A stretch of DNA of 64,000 nucleotides from assembly GCA_019359495.1 (NCBI GenBank), contig JAHHHF010000080.1:1-64000 (forward strand), given 5' to 3'. This document shows positions 1 to 7,942 of the stretch, piece by piece. The notes under the pieces were generated by a model, which had not been told where the DNA came from, searched no databases, and was given only the letters and a program-made list of their open reading frames with translations. Origin of the DNA: Goleter apudmare HA4340-LM2. GTDB taxonomy: Bacteria > Cyanobacteriota > Cyanobacteriia > Cyanobacteriales > Nostocaceae. Positions within the stretch are counted from its first letter, which is position 1, and the number at the start of each line of letters is the position of its first letter. The position numbers were made by a program, and so were the translations under genes.

Positions 1-60
1 CTTTGACAATCTTGGGAAATGATTTTATAATCACGTTAAACTAAGATATTTTAGTCCTTC

Positions 61-92
61 GCCCAAAATCTATCATATTTTGGGCTATTTTT
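61..92 (+). terminator. Rho-independent terminator of a gene lying left of the window
   Basis: A perfect 9-bp stem (GCCCAAAAT at 61-69, ATTTTGGGC at 77-85) with a 7-base loop is followed by TATTTTTA. The orientation fits a plus-strand transcript entering from before base 1. Bases 93-340 hold no other gene I can support. Confidence 0.7.
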
Positions 93-340
93 ATCGGCTT
101 TTTCTTAACATTCAACACTTCTGGATAAAAGGTGATGGAAGGTGCAAGGAAAAAGACTTGATATCACTTTTTCGGATTCAAGAGATTTAGGGGTAGTTTG
201 TAACTCCCCTCCTGCCTCTTAGCCCCCACGAAAAGACTTTTTCAGCAAACCCTAATTTATACAATTTAATTGCTTTATATTACTTACTGCCAAGTACATC
301 AAGTAATATAAAGCTACTGGATAAATACAAGGTTAAATTT

Positions 341-691
341 ATGAAACTGAGTATAATTGACGAAAAATTAAAAATAGAATTTACATTAAAAGAGCAATTA
401 TTAGCTGTACGCTGGCAGAAAATTTGGCAAATCCCCCTATCCCACATTACACAAGTAACAACAGCCGAACCGCAGAGTAGCTGGAAAGAATTACGCGCCC
501 CTGGTAGCTTTATTCCTGGAGTAGTGAAAGCGGGAACTTATTACACAAACCGGGGTAAAGAGTTTTGGTATGTGAATCGTGAGACTGATTATTTAACGAT
601 TGAACTACAGAATGAATCCTATAAAAGGATTATCTTGACTGTTGACAATAGTGAAAGCTGGCGACAACAAATCGTACCAATTCAAAATTAG
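341..691 (+). CDS. Small conserved hypothetical protein, possibly PH-like beta fold
   Basis: The 116-residue product has no signal peptide and no membrane segment. Its alternating hydrophobic and charged pattern, with an Ile-Pro-Leu-Ser-His-Ile segment near residues 30-36 and a late Leu-Thr-Ile-Glu-Leu strand, suggests a small soluble all-beta domain of the bacterial pleckstrin-homology-like kind. That is a guess from the pattern, not a motif match. The gene stands alone and converges on the MoaD-like gene. A hairpin repeat at 717-743 lies between the two 3' ends. The start is the ATG at 341, after a short AT-rich leader with no strong ribosome binding site. Function unknown. Confidence 0.6.
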   Translation: MKLSIIDEKLKIEFTLKEQLLAVRWQKIWQIPLSHITQVTTAEPQSSWKELRAPGSFIPGVVKAGTYYTNRGKEFWYVNRETDYLTIELQNESYKRIILTVDNSESWRQQIVPIQN

Positions 692-716
692 GCAGTAGGG
701 TGTCCAAGATTTTTGG

Positions 717-743
717 TGCGTTAGGACTAAAGTCCATAACGCA
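717..743. repeat. Palindromic hairpin between convergent genes
   Basis: TGCGTTA-GGACT-AA-AGTCC-A-TAACGCA forms an almost perfect 12-bp stem with one bulged A. It sits between two convergent 3' ends, so it could serve as a bidirectional transcript end. Related GGTGCGTTA sequence appears inverted near 28882-28908, so it is probably a copy of an interspersed repeat. Confidence 0.5.
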
Positions 744-795
744 GCCTACGAAATTTTAGGATTGGCGTGTACAGTTTAGCCACAAATATAGTTTC

Positions 796-1071
796 TCAAC
801 CACCTGCAACCGCAGGGACAATACTGACTTCATCACCGTCTTTCAAAGGTGTTTCTGTCCCTTCTAGAAAGCGGATATCTTCGCTATTAACGTATAAATT
901 CAAAAATCGCCGTGGCTTTCCTTGTTCATCGCACAAACGCGATTTGATACCAGGAAAAGTTTTTTCTAGAGAGTCTAAAAGCTCAGAAATATTGCTACCA
1001 CTTGATTCTAGTGTAGCTTGGTTATTTGTGAAATTTTGCAGGGCAGTAGGAACTAAAACTGTTACAGCCAT
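796..1071 (-). CDS. MoaD/ThiS-family sulfur-carrier protein paired with threonine synthase
   Basis: This 91-residue ubiquitin-like protein ends in Ala-Gly-Gly, the diglycine tail that MoaD/ThiS carriers use for adenylation and thiocarboxylation. The family pattern is complete: an N-terminal strand, a Phe-Pro-Gly-Ile-Lys helix region, the strand FLNLYVN at about residues 56-62, and a final [14 protein letters not shown]. It lies 69 bp downstream of threonine synthase on the same strand and is probably cotranscribed with it. A second, more typical MoaD is at 14360-14620, so this copy may serve a different pathway. Mycobacterial CysO, which hands sulfur to a PLP enzyme (CysM), is an established precedent for such a pair. 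Which enzyme loads it cannot be seen here. Confidence 0.85.
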   Translation of the reverse strand: MAVTVLVPTALQNFTNNQATLESSGSNISELLDSLEKTFPGIKSRLCDEQGKPRRFLNLYVNSEDIRFLEGTETPLKDGDEVSIVPAVAGG

Positions 1072-1140
1072 AGGGGTAGAAAGTTAAGAGTGAAAATTAG
1101 TGACTTATCCTCTGTTTTTGTCTTTGCTGATTACAAATGA

Positions 1141-2445
1141 CTAAACGAGGACTTGCTGCCATTCTAAGCGGTCTAGTGTACGCGATCGCTCTAGGGCACG
1201 TTCAAAGCTATCGAGTTTGGCATCAATTGTCAAAGGTTCGCCAATGTAGCCTTGTACTGCTTCTTGGGTTTTCAAACCGTTGCCAGTGATGTAAACCACG
1301 GTAGTCTCATCTGGATCTATCTTGCCAGCTTCTACCAGTTTTTTCAGCACAGCCACGGTTGTTCCACCGGCTGTTTCTGTGAATATACCTTCCGTTTCTG
1401 CTAGCAGCTTGATGCCTTCGATGATTTCGGTATCGTTGACTGATTCAATATTACCGCCAGTTTTCTTGGCTATCTCTACAGCATATATACCATCTGCGGG
1501 ATTGCCGATCGCTATTGATTTAGCAATTGTATTCGGTTTGACTGGTTTAATAAAGTCGCGGTTTTCTCTAAATGCTTCGGCGATGGGCGAACAACCTTCA
1601 GCTTGTGCGCCACTAAAGCGGACGTTTTTACCTTCTACCAAGCCAACTTCCACAAATTCGTTGAAGCCTTTATAAATTTTTGTAAATAGTGAACCAGAAG
1701 CCAGAGGCGCAACAATATGGTCTGGTAGTTCCCAGCCTAGTTGTTCTGCGACTTCAAAGCCTAGGGTTTTAGAACCTTCGGAATAGTAGGGGCGTAGATT
1801 AATATTGACAAAACCCCAGCCATGTGTATTTGCAACTTCACAACACAGGCGATTTACCTGATCGTAGTTGCCTTTGACTGCCATTAGGGTAGGACTGTAG
1901 ATTAAGCTACCCAAGATTTTGCCAGCTTCCAAATCTGAGGGGATGAATACACAACAGTCTAAACCTGCATGAGCGGCGATCGCTGCTGTCGAATTTGCCA
2001 AGTTACCTGTGCTAGCACAAGAAACCGTGGTGAAGCCTAATTCCCTCGCACGAGAAAGGGCGACAGACACCACCCGATCCTTAAAGCTGAGGGTGGGCAT
2101 GTTGACAGCATCATTTTTAATGTAGAGCTTATTCAGACCCAAGCGACGAGCAAGACGGTGGGAACGTACCAGGGGAGTCATCCCAGTTCCCACATCAATT
2201 ACATTGTCAGTTGCCACAGGTAAAAAGGGACGGTAGCGCCAAATGGAATTGGGGCCGGCTTGAATTTTTTCGCGGCTGACAGTCAGACGCAAGGCGTTGT
2301 AGTCATATTTGACTTCTAATGGCCCAAAACACAACTCACAAACATGACTGGCTTTCAGTTCATATTCTGCGCCACATTCTTTGCATTTCAAGGCTTGTAA
2401 AGTGGCGTTACTTACTAAGGTGTCTTTGACGGTTGCCTGAGTCAT
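1141..2445 (-). CDS. thrC: Threonine synthase (PLP-dependent)
   Basis: Threonine synthase converts O-phosphohomoserine to threonine and phosphate in the cytoplasm. The 434-residue product begins with a CxxC-x11-CxxC zinc-ribbon-like segment (about residues 21-38), then the fold-type II PLP domain. The PLP lysine lies in TLSFKDR, Ser-Thr-Gly-Asn forms the substrate/phosphate loop (CASTGN), and ETAGGTT near residue 340 fits the C-terminal part. Length is usual for the short bacterial class. The start is the ATG at 2445, followed by MTQATVKDT. The MoaD-like carrier directly downstream makes an operon of two. A thiol-transfer side activity is possible by analogy to CysM/CysO, but threonine synthesis is the default assignment. 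Confidence 0.92.
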   Translation of the reverse strand: MTQATVKDTLVSNATLQALKCKECGAEYELKASHVCELCFGPLEVKYDYNALRLTVSREKIQAGPNSIWRYRPFLPVATDNVIDVGTGMTPLVRSHRLARRLGLNKLYIKNDAVNMPTLSFKDRVVSVALSRARELGFTTVSCASTGNLANSTAAIAAHAGLDCCVFIPSDLEAGKILGSLIYSPTLMAVKGNYDQVNRLCCEVANTHGWGFVNINLRPYYSEGSKTLGFEVAEQLGWELPDHIVAPLASGSLFTKIYKGFNEFVEVGLVEGKNVRFSGAQAEGCSPIAEAFRENRDFIKPVKPNTIAKSIAIGNPADGIYAVEIAKKTGGNIESVNDTEIIEGIKLLAETEGIFTETAGGTTVAVLKKLVEAGKIDPDETTVVYITGNGLKTQEAVQGYIGEPLTIDAKLDSFERALERSRTLDRLEWQQVLV

Positions 2446-3056
2446 AAACTAACTGTCCCTGTTTAGTTGTCAACTGTGGAATGAATAGTAGCACGAGTAA
2501 AAATACCAGTCAAACATACCCGATAAAATTAGTCGGGTTTAATTTTCAGTGAACAGATAGCAGTTAACAGTCATCAGGCTGACACATATCAATCCAACTA
2601 GTTAGGATCGTCATTCGTCATAATTTATTTGGTAAGGATTTCAAGTATATTTACGTGTTTATTCCCACTGACTTACTTATAGATAGATTTGTGGATAAAA
2701 ATATAGTTTTTTATCACTGTCCCTAAGGAAAATTACTGATTTTATGGCTCAAAATATGTAAATACCAGTATTTAGACGGTTTATATATTAAATATATTTG
2801 CATTAAGGTTTTATTGTTCAGCGATCGCGCTGTGACAAATAATTAGTTTGGTATCAGTAAATAACACTGAGTTAACCAAAAACTGCTTACAGGTAGCTAA
2901 TTACAGAAAATTACAATTCATTATTCCAAGTAACTTAGGTTGCCTTGGAAATAATTGTGTCGTGCAAAAAAATAGCTGCAATCTACGTCATATGTATCTT
3001 GCATATATTTTTAGCGAAATTTATTAGGCCGCTATTTCACTAACTATACCAATCTA
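2446..3056. other. 610-bp gap between divergent thrC and the DUF11 cassette
   Basis: This AT-rich stretch must hold the promoters of thrC (leftward) and the surface-protein cassette (rightward). It contains one HIP1-type site near 2821 and a very AT-rich run at 2770-2810. No ORF, RNA gene or convincing terminator was seen. Confidence 0.5.
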
Positions 3057-5690
3057 ATGAATTCGCCTACTCAAAAATCTCTAATTTACCGTGCTTTAGT
3101 CACTACAGCATTCTTCGCAAGCGGCATTTTCCCATTTACCATGCCTGTCTTAGCTGAGGGAACCCAAGCAGGTACACCGATTAACAACAGTGCAACTGCA
3201 ACATATGAAGACCCTAATAGTCCAGGAACAACAATCAATGCTACCTCCAACACAGTTGTCATCACAGTAGCTGAAGTTGCAGGTATTACCTTAACACCCA
3301 AGGGTGTACCCGAAGATACCACTCCTACAGATCCAGTCAAGGTCGGTGATTTAATTATCTACACCTACGAAATCAAGAACGTAGGTAACGACCCCACTAG
3401 ATTTCGGATTCCTAACCTAGCAACAACAACGGGTCCCGGTACAGTTTCCGGTACATTACCAGGTAGTACAACTAGTGGAGAACTGCAATACAGTATTAAT
3501 GGTGGTACAACTTGGATAAACTTTGGTGGTGCGGAGGTAATTACTCCTTCAGTTGCTGTGGATGGTACTGTATTAGTGCGTGTACCAGTTACAGTTCAGG
3601 CTGGTGCTAACTCCAACGAAATCATTACAGTTACTTTAGGTAACACACCTGGTAATGCACAAAACATAGAGCGTACTGGTGCTAATATTAATGGTGGTGA
3701 CGTTTACACCGTAGATAATCCAGATTCAACTCCTCAAACCATTAGTGGTGAGATTAACGGTGCACCAGTCAATGGTACACGTGAAGCTAGTGCTGTTCAA
3801 CAAATTACAGTTGGTGCAGTTCAGAAGAACTTAGCTTTAGCTACCTTGCTAAAAACTCGCGGTACTTATACTCCAGGCGCACCCAACACTCTTGATGATG
3901 ACACCTTGCAATATAATCTGAGTCTGCGGGTAGAAAGCAATGATGTTACTGGTCTAGGAATTACACCAAAACCCCTAACAGGTACAGCAGGTATTTCTGT
4001 TAATGGCATCACAACAAATACATATATTTTAGTTTCTGATGCAATTCCCACAGGTACACAGCTAAATGGAGGTATTCCTGCTGCTTCAGTACCAGCAGGT
4101 TGGCAAGCTGTGTACACTAAAACTCCTCTGGCTACAAATGCTGATACTGCTACTTGGTTAACATTCAATGCAGATGGTAGTTTGCAAGGTAGTGACACAT
4201 TAGCCCAAGTAAGCCGTATTGGTTTTGTCAAACAAATTACTGTCACTAACGGTACTCAGGATATTCCTGTTGGTACCACCGTTACAGGCTTCACATTTAT
4301 AGTTAAGGTAGCAACCCCAGCCCCAGCATCATTAACTGTGAACAACATTGCCCAAGTATTTGGTGCTACCCCTGACGACACTAACCCCGCAAACCAAACG
4401 CCTGGAGTGCGCGTTTATGATGAATCGGGCGACCAAAATCCCAGTAACTACGATGGGCCTGTGGGTAGCATGACCCCTCCTGCGGGTACAGATAATAATA
4501 ACGATGGTCTGCCTGATAGTACCGCACTAGTGAATAATACCATCACGAATGGAGTTGCTGACCCGAATGCACAAGGTGTTGACGCAGCTGATAATAACAC
4601 TGGTACTGGACCTGCGGGTGAAGTTAATACTTTCACAATTCAAACTACGACAAATGCATCTGTACTGAATGGACCTTTAAATGCACCCGGTGCAACTGGG
4701 CCAGATGGTACCACTGCAACTGACTTTACCAATAAATCAGCTCTGATTCCTGCCAATACATTGCCTGGTAGTTTAATTGATCCCTCACCAGTAGGTTTTA
4801 CCAACACATTACAAAACACTGGCACTGATACAGGTAACATTGCACTTATACCGATCGCACCAGCTAATCCTTTAGACTTACCTACTGGTACAACGGCAAC
4901 GATTACCTTTGGTGGTAATTCTGCGGTTTATACCTATACTCAGGGTTCTGGTTTTAGCCTGACTAGTGGTGTGGCAATCACGATTCCTAACGTTGCCCCT
5001 GGTGCTACTACCAGCTATGGTGTAGAAGTTAATCTGCCAGCAAATACAAAATTATCAACTGATACATTACCTGACTATGCAGGTGATACAGAATTTGGCT
5101 ACCCTATACCGATTCAAGCCACCATTACTGTTGGTGCAAATACGTCCGCTAACGTCACTATTGACCGTGTATATACTGGCTTCTTGAAACTGATGAAATT
5201 TTCACGAGTCTTACAAGGAAGTGGGCCAGTCGTGGGTACAGGTCAGGATAACTTTGAAAGCACACCAGCTTATACAAATCCTGTAACTAATGTAGTTATA
5301 GATCCTAACTCCACTGTTGCTGACGTACCTAGAACACCTGCACCTGGAAATATTATTGAGTACCAAATTCGATACACCAATATTTCCAATCCCCAAGCTG
5401 GTGTTGGTAATGTGATCTTGAATGCTGGGAAGGTTGTGATTACTGAAGATGGGACACTAGCCCCCAATAATTGGGCAGTAGACAATGATAGCAACGGTAT
5501 TATTGACACCAGTAACATAACTAACCCACAGGCTGTGGATTCTGCCAGTGGAACTATCCAATTCCTTCCCTCCGGTAACCAAAGCGGAAGCACTCCTGCC
5601 ACGGATGTGACCAAGTATGTGAATACTGCTAACGGGAATGTTACACCCCAAGAGCAACGCACATTTACTTTCCAACGTAGAGTTAACTAG
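3057..5690 (+). CDS. Large secreted DUF11-type surface protein
   Basis: The 877-residue product has a Sec signal peptide (hydrophobic core ALVTTAFFASGIFPF, likely cleavage after VLAEG or nearby). The rest is Thr/Gly/Asn/Pro-rich beta sequence with no cysteine. Segments such as KVGDLIIYTYEIKNVGND and APGNIIEYQIRYTNIS (about residue 760) are typical first strands of DUF11 domains, an Ig-like fold found in cell-surface proteins. I see at least three such units, the last ending exactly at the C-terminus (TFTFQRRVN). It is the first gene of a five-gene same-strand cassette that includes an outer-membrane barrel, so it is probably exported to the surface. No cell-wall anchor or autotransporter domain is visible. 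The ATG at 3057 has no obvious ribosome binding site. A specific function cannot be given. Confidence 0.8.
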   Translation: MNSPTQKSLIYRALVTTAFFASGIFPFTMPVLAEGTQAGTPINNSATATYEDPNSPGTTINATSNTVVITVAEVAGITLTPKGVPEDTTPTDPVKVGDLIIYTYEIKNVGNDPTRFRIPNLATTTGPGTVSGTLPGSTTSGELQYSINGGTTWINFGGAEVITPSVAVDGTVLVRVPVTVQAGANSNEIITVTLGNTPGNAQNIERTGANINGGDVYTVDNPDSTPQTISGEINGAPVNGTREASAVQQITVGAVQKNLALATLLKTRGTYTPGAPNTLDDDTLQYNLSLRVESNDVTGLGITPKPLTGTAGISVNGITTNTYILVSDAIPTGTQLNGGIPAASVPAGWQAVYTKTPLATNADTATWLTFNADGSLQGSDTLAQVSRIGFVKQITVTNGTQDIPVGTTVTGFTFIVKVATPAPASLTVNNIAQVFGATPDDTNPANQTPGVRVYDESGDQNPSNYDGPVGSMTPPAGTDNNNDGLPDSTALVNNTITNGVADPNAQGVDAADNNTGTGPAGEVNTFTIQTTTNASVLNGPLNAPGATGPDGTTATDFTNKSALIPANTLPGSLIDPSPVGFTNTLQNTGTDTGNIALIPIAPANPLDLPTGTTATITFGGNSAVYTYTQGSGFSLTSGVAITIPNVAPGATTSYGVEVNLPANTKLSTDTLPDYAGDTEFGYPIPIQATITVGANTSANVTIDRVYTGFLKLMKFSRVLQGSGPVVGTGQDNFESTPAYTNPVTNVVIDPNSTVADVPRTPAPGNIIEYQIRYTNISNPQAGVGNVILNAGKVVITEDGTLAPNNWAVDNDSNGIIDTSNITNPQAVDSASGTIQFLPSGNQSGSTPATDVTKYVNTANGNVTPQEQRTFTFQRRVN

Positions 5691-5699
5691 AACTTCTCA

Positions 5700-5723
5700 C
5701 CCCTCTCCCTTTGCAAAGAGGGG
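5700..5723 (+). terminator. GC-rich hairpin between first and second cassette genes
   Basis: CCCCTCT (5700-5706) pairs with AGAGGGG (5717-5723) ten bases after the stop of the large DUF11 gene. The following ACTTTATC is a weak U-tract. It may partly terminate or protect the upstream mRNA, so that the first gene is expressed at a different level from the rest. Confidence 0.45.
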
Positions 5724-5794
5724 ACTTTATCTTTCCAAAGTACGGGAAGATAAATCACTCATCGACAATTTTGAAAATTTTTAAGGTAATAGAA

Positions 5795-6358
5795 ATGCAG
5801 CGTTTTGGGATTGCAGGTTTAGGAGCCATCGCTCTGTTTACGACAGTACCATTTTTTAGTCAAATTTCCGGAAGTGCGTTGGCGCAGCCCACCGTAGGTA
5901 TCGCCTCAAATGTCAAACCTCATGGACACATCCAGTTGCGCTTGGCAGCGGAAAAGCAAATACTGACAAAGGATCAACAGGGTAAGCAAACTCTGAAATG
6001 GGAACCTTTGCAAGGTCAAGCGGTGGTTCGTCCGGGAGATGTGTTGAAGTATACCTTGAGTGGAGAAAATAAAAGCGATCGCCCAATCAAAAATTTAACT
6101 CTTAATCAACCCATTCCCAAAGGTATGGTGTATGTGTTGAAATCTGCGGACATGGCTAACAAGGAAGCCAAAATCACCTACAGCATTGATGGCGGACGCA
6201 GTTTTGTAGAAAATCCCACTCTCAAAGTCACTCTCCCGGATGGCAAAGTCGAAATCAAACCCGCACCAGCCACTGCTTATACAAATATCCGTTTACAACT
6301 CCCATCAATAGCGGCAAAAACCACTCTCAAGGCGACCTATCTTACACAGGTGCGTTAA
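5795..6358 (+). CDS. Secreted single-domain DUF11-like protein
   Basis: The likely start is the ATG at 5795 (MQRFGIAGLG), preceded by AAGG eight bases upstream. It opens a clean signal peptide ending near ALAQP. An earlier in-frame start at 5711 would add 28 unlike residues. The mature part, about 150 residues, is one DUF11-type beta domain: VVRPGDVLKYTLSGENKSDR, then LNQPIPKGMVYV, SIDGGRSF and a final LKATYLTQVR strand. It resembles the repeat unit of the larger neighbours and may be a subunit or adaptor for the barrel. It lies about 100 bp after the first cassette gene and 90 bp before the next. No catalytic motif is visible. Confidence 0.75.
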   Translation: MQRFGIAGLGAIALFTTVPFFSQISGSALAQPTVGIASNVKPHGHIQLRLAAEKQILTKDQQGKQTLKWEPLQGQAVVRPGDVLKYTLSGENKSDRPIKNLTLNQPIPKGMVYVLKSADMANKEAKITYSIDGGRSFVENPTLKVTLPDGKVEIKPAPATAYTNIRLQLPSIAAKTTLKATYLTQVR

Positions 6359-6371
6359 TGTTTTATGTCGT

Positions 6372-6424
6372 TGTTCGTAGTAAGGACATTAGCCCTTCAT
6401 TATTAAGCACTAAAGTGCTTAATA
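6372..6424 (+). repeat. Copy 1 of the GTTCGTAGTAAG double-hairpin repeat
   Basis: This intergenic 53-bp unit starts TTGTTCGTAGTAAGGAC and ends in a 10-bp perfect hairpin TATTAAGCAC-TAAA-GTGCTTAATA (6401-6424). Related copies lie at 20141-20188 and, inverted, at 58685-58739. It lies between two cassette genes and could act as an intercistronic hairpin. Confidence 0.65.
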
Positions 6425-6448
6425 CAAACTTCTGAGGAGATAAATTTA

Positions 6449-7942
6449 GTGATTCGTCCTCATAAACACAAATTAATTAACTTGTCTATGACGGCAACTA
6501 TGCTGCTGGGGGGGTTATTACCAACTACCTTACCCACAGCAGTGACAGCCCAACTCATAAATCAAGCCGCTTACACTTATACAGATCCTGCTAGCAATAA
6601 TCAATATCAAGGATTAACTGTTCAGAATAACTCGACTTCTGCCCCTTTAGTTGACCCATTAGGGAGGATTTTAGGTTGTGCAGGTACGCTATTACCTGAC
6701 TACACAGGTTTTTCTGTGGCCGTATATGAACCGAATCCGAATGACCCAACAGGTACAGAATTAGGGCAGTTACTTTCTCTAACCCGTACAGAAGTTCCTA
6801 ATATTCCTAACAATAATATTCCTGGTGGTAAAGAACCAAATAGTGAAAACCGTAACCCATTTTTTGTAACTAATAATCCGGCTGGTGTTTATAATTTCTT
6901 ACTTGACCCTAATAAAGGACAAATTAGTCCAGGTAGAATTTATATTTTTGTAGTTAATCCTCCTGCTAATTCTATTTATCAACAACGACGAATTAAGATT
7001 GAAATTCTTAATAATACAGGTGCAACTAATAACAATGTTGTTCGTTATTTGGCAACATCTTTAGATGGTCAACCAATCAGTTTGACAGGAGATACTAGGA
7101 TAGAAGGTACGGTGGTTTTAGTTCCTGATGCCGAGTTGGTGGGACTAGATTTATTAGCTTTTGAATTTACTACCAATCTGTGTCAGCCGAGTCAGGTGCA
7201 AATCATCAAAACAGGCGATCGCGCTACGGCTGAACCAGGAGATACTGTTATCTACAGATTGTCAGTTAAAAATTTATCTGATGTAGATATAAATAATGTA
7301 GTAATTATTGATAATTTACCTTTAGGCTTTAACTTTATCCCAAAATCTGTACGGGCTGAAATCGACCAACAGCAAGTTAATATCACTTCTAATAGGAATG
7401 GTAATACAGTCACATTCCGCATTGATGGGAATCTGCCCGTTAGTAAAATAATTAACATTGTCTACGCAACTCAACTCACTCCCGATTCTGTGCGTGGTAC
7501 TGGTCGCAATAGTGCGATCGCTAATGCCCAACGGGCTGACAATGGATTTAGTGTCAAAGACGGCCCAGCCACGCACCAACTGAAGATTCGCCCAGGAATA
7601 GTTGCTGATTGCGGCACAATTATCGGTCGGGTGTTTGATGACAAAAACTTTGATGGCGAACAACAACCAGGGGAAGCGGGAATTGCCAATGCAGTCATTT
7701 ATCTGCAAGACGGGAATCGCATTACCACAGATCCCAATGGTTTATTCTCCCTAGCCAACGTCTTACCTGGAAGCCACACCGGAGTCCTAGACTTGACTAG
7801 CGTTCCTGGCTACAAACTAGCGCCGAATCACAAATTCAGTGAACGCAATAGTCAAGCGCGTCTAGTGCGTCTCGAACCAGGTGGCTTGGTGAGGTTGAAC
7901 TTTGGAGTTACCCCCACCTCAGAGGAGGTAGTGAAGCCATGA
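6449..7942 (+). CDS. Secreted DUF11 plus SdrD-B-like protein
   Basis: The 497-residue product starts at GTG 6449, eight bases after a strong GAGGAGA site. A signal peptide (MTATMLLGGLLPTTLP, cleavage near VTAQ) leads into a cysteine-containing N-terminal domain. Then comes a DUF11 domain at about residues 250-370 (TAEPGDTVIYRLSVKNLSD, followed by IIDNLPLGFNFIP). The C-terminal domain from about residue 387 has IIGRVFDDKNFDGEQQPGE and IANAVIYLQDGN, the calcium-binding SdrD-B/carboxypeptidase-regulatory-like fold. Its stop overlaps the start of the barrel gene (ATGA), implying translational coupling, so it is probably the direct periplasmic or surface partner of the barrel. Confidence 0.82.
   Translation: MIRPHKHKLINLSMTATMLLGGLLPTTLPTAVTAQLINQAAYTYTDPASNNQYQGLTVQNNSTSAPLVDPLGRILGCAGTLLPDYTGFSVAVYEPNPNDPTGTELGQLLSLTRTEVPNIPNNNIPGGKEPNSENRNPFFVTNNPAGVYNFLLDPNKGQISPGRIYIFVVNPPANSIYQQRRIKIEILNNTGATNNNVVRYLATSLDGQPISLTGDTRIEGTVVLVPDAELVGLDLLAFEFTTNLCQPSQVQIIKTGDRATAEPGDTVIYRLSVKNLSDVDINNVVIIDNLPLGFNFIPKSVRAEIDQQQVNITSNRNGNTVTFRIDGNLPVSKIINIVYATQLTPDSVRGTGRNSAIANAQRADNGFSVKDGPATHQLKIRPGIVADCGTIIGRVFDDKNFDGEQQPGEAGIANAVIYLQDGNRITTDPNGLFSLANVLPGSHTGVLDLTSVPGYKLAPNHKFSERNSQARLVRLEPGGLVRLNFGVTPTSEEVVKP

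Noticed and set aside
767-1087. 106-codon plus-strand ORF
   Set aside because: Antisense to the MoaD-like gene, whose family pattern and diglycine end are clear; the plus-strand translation has low-complexity, non-family composition.
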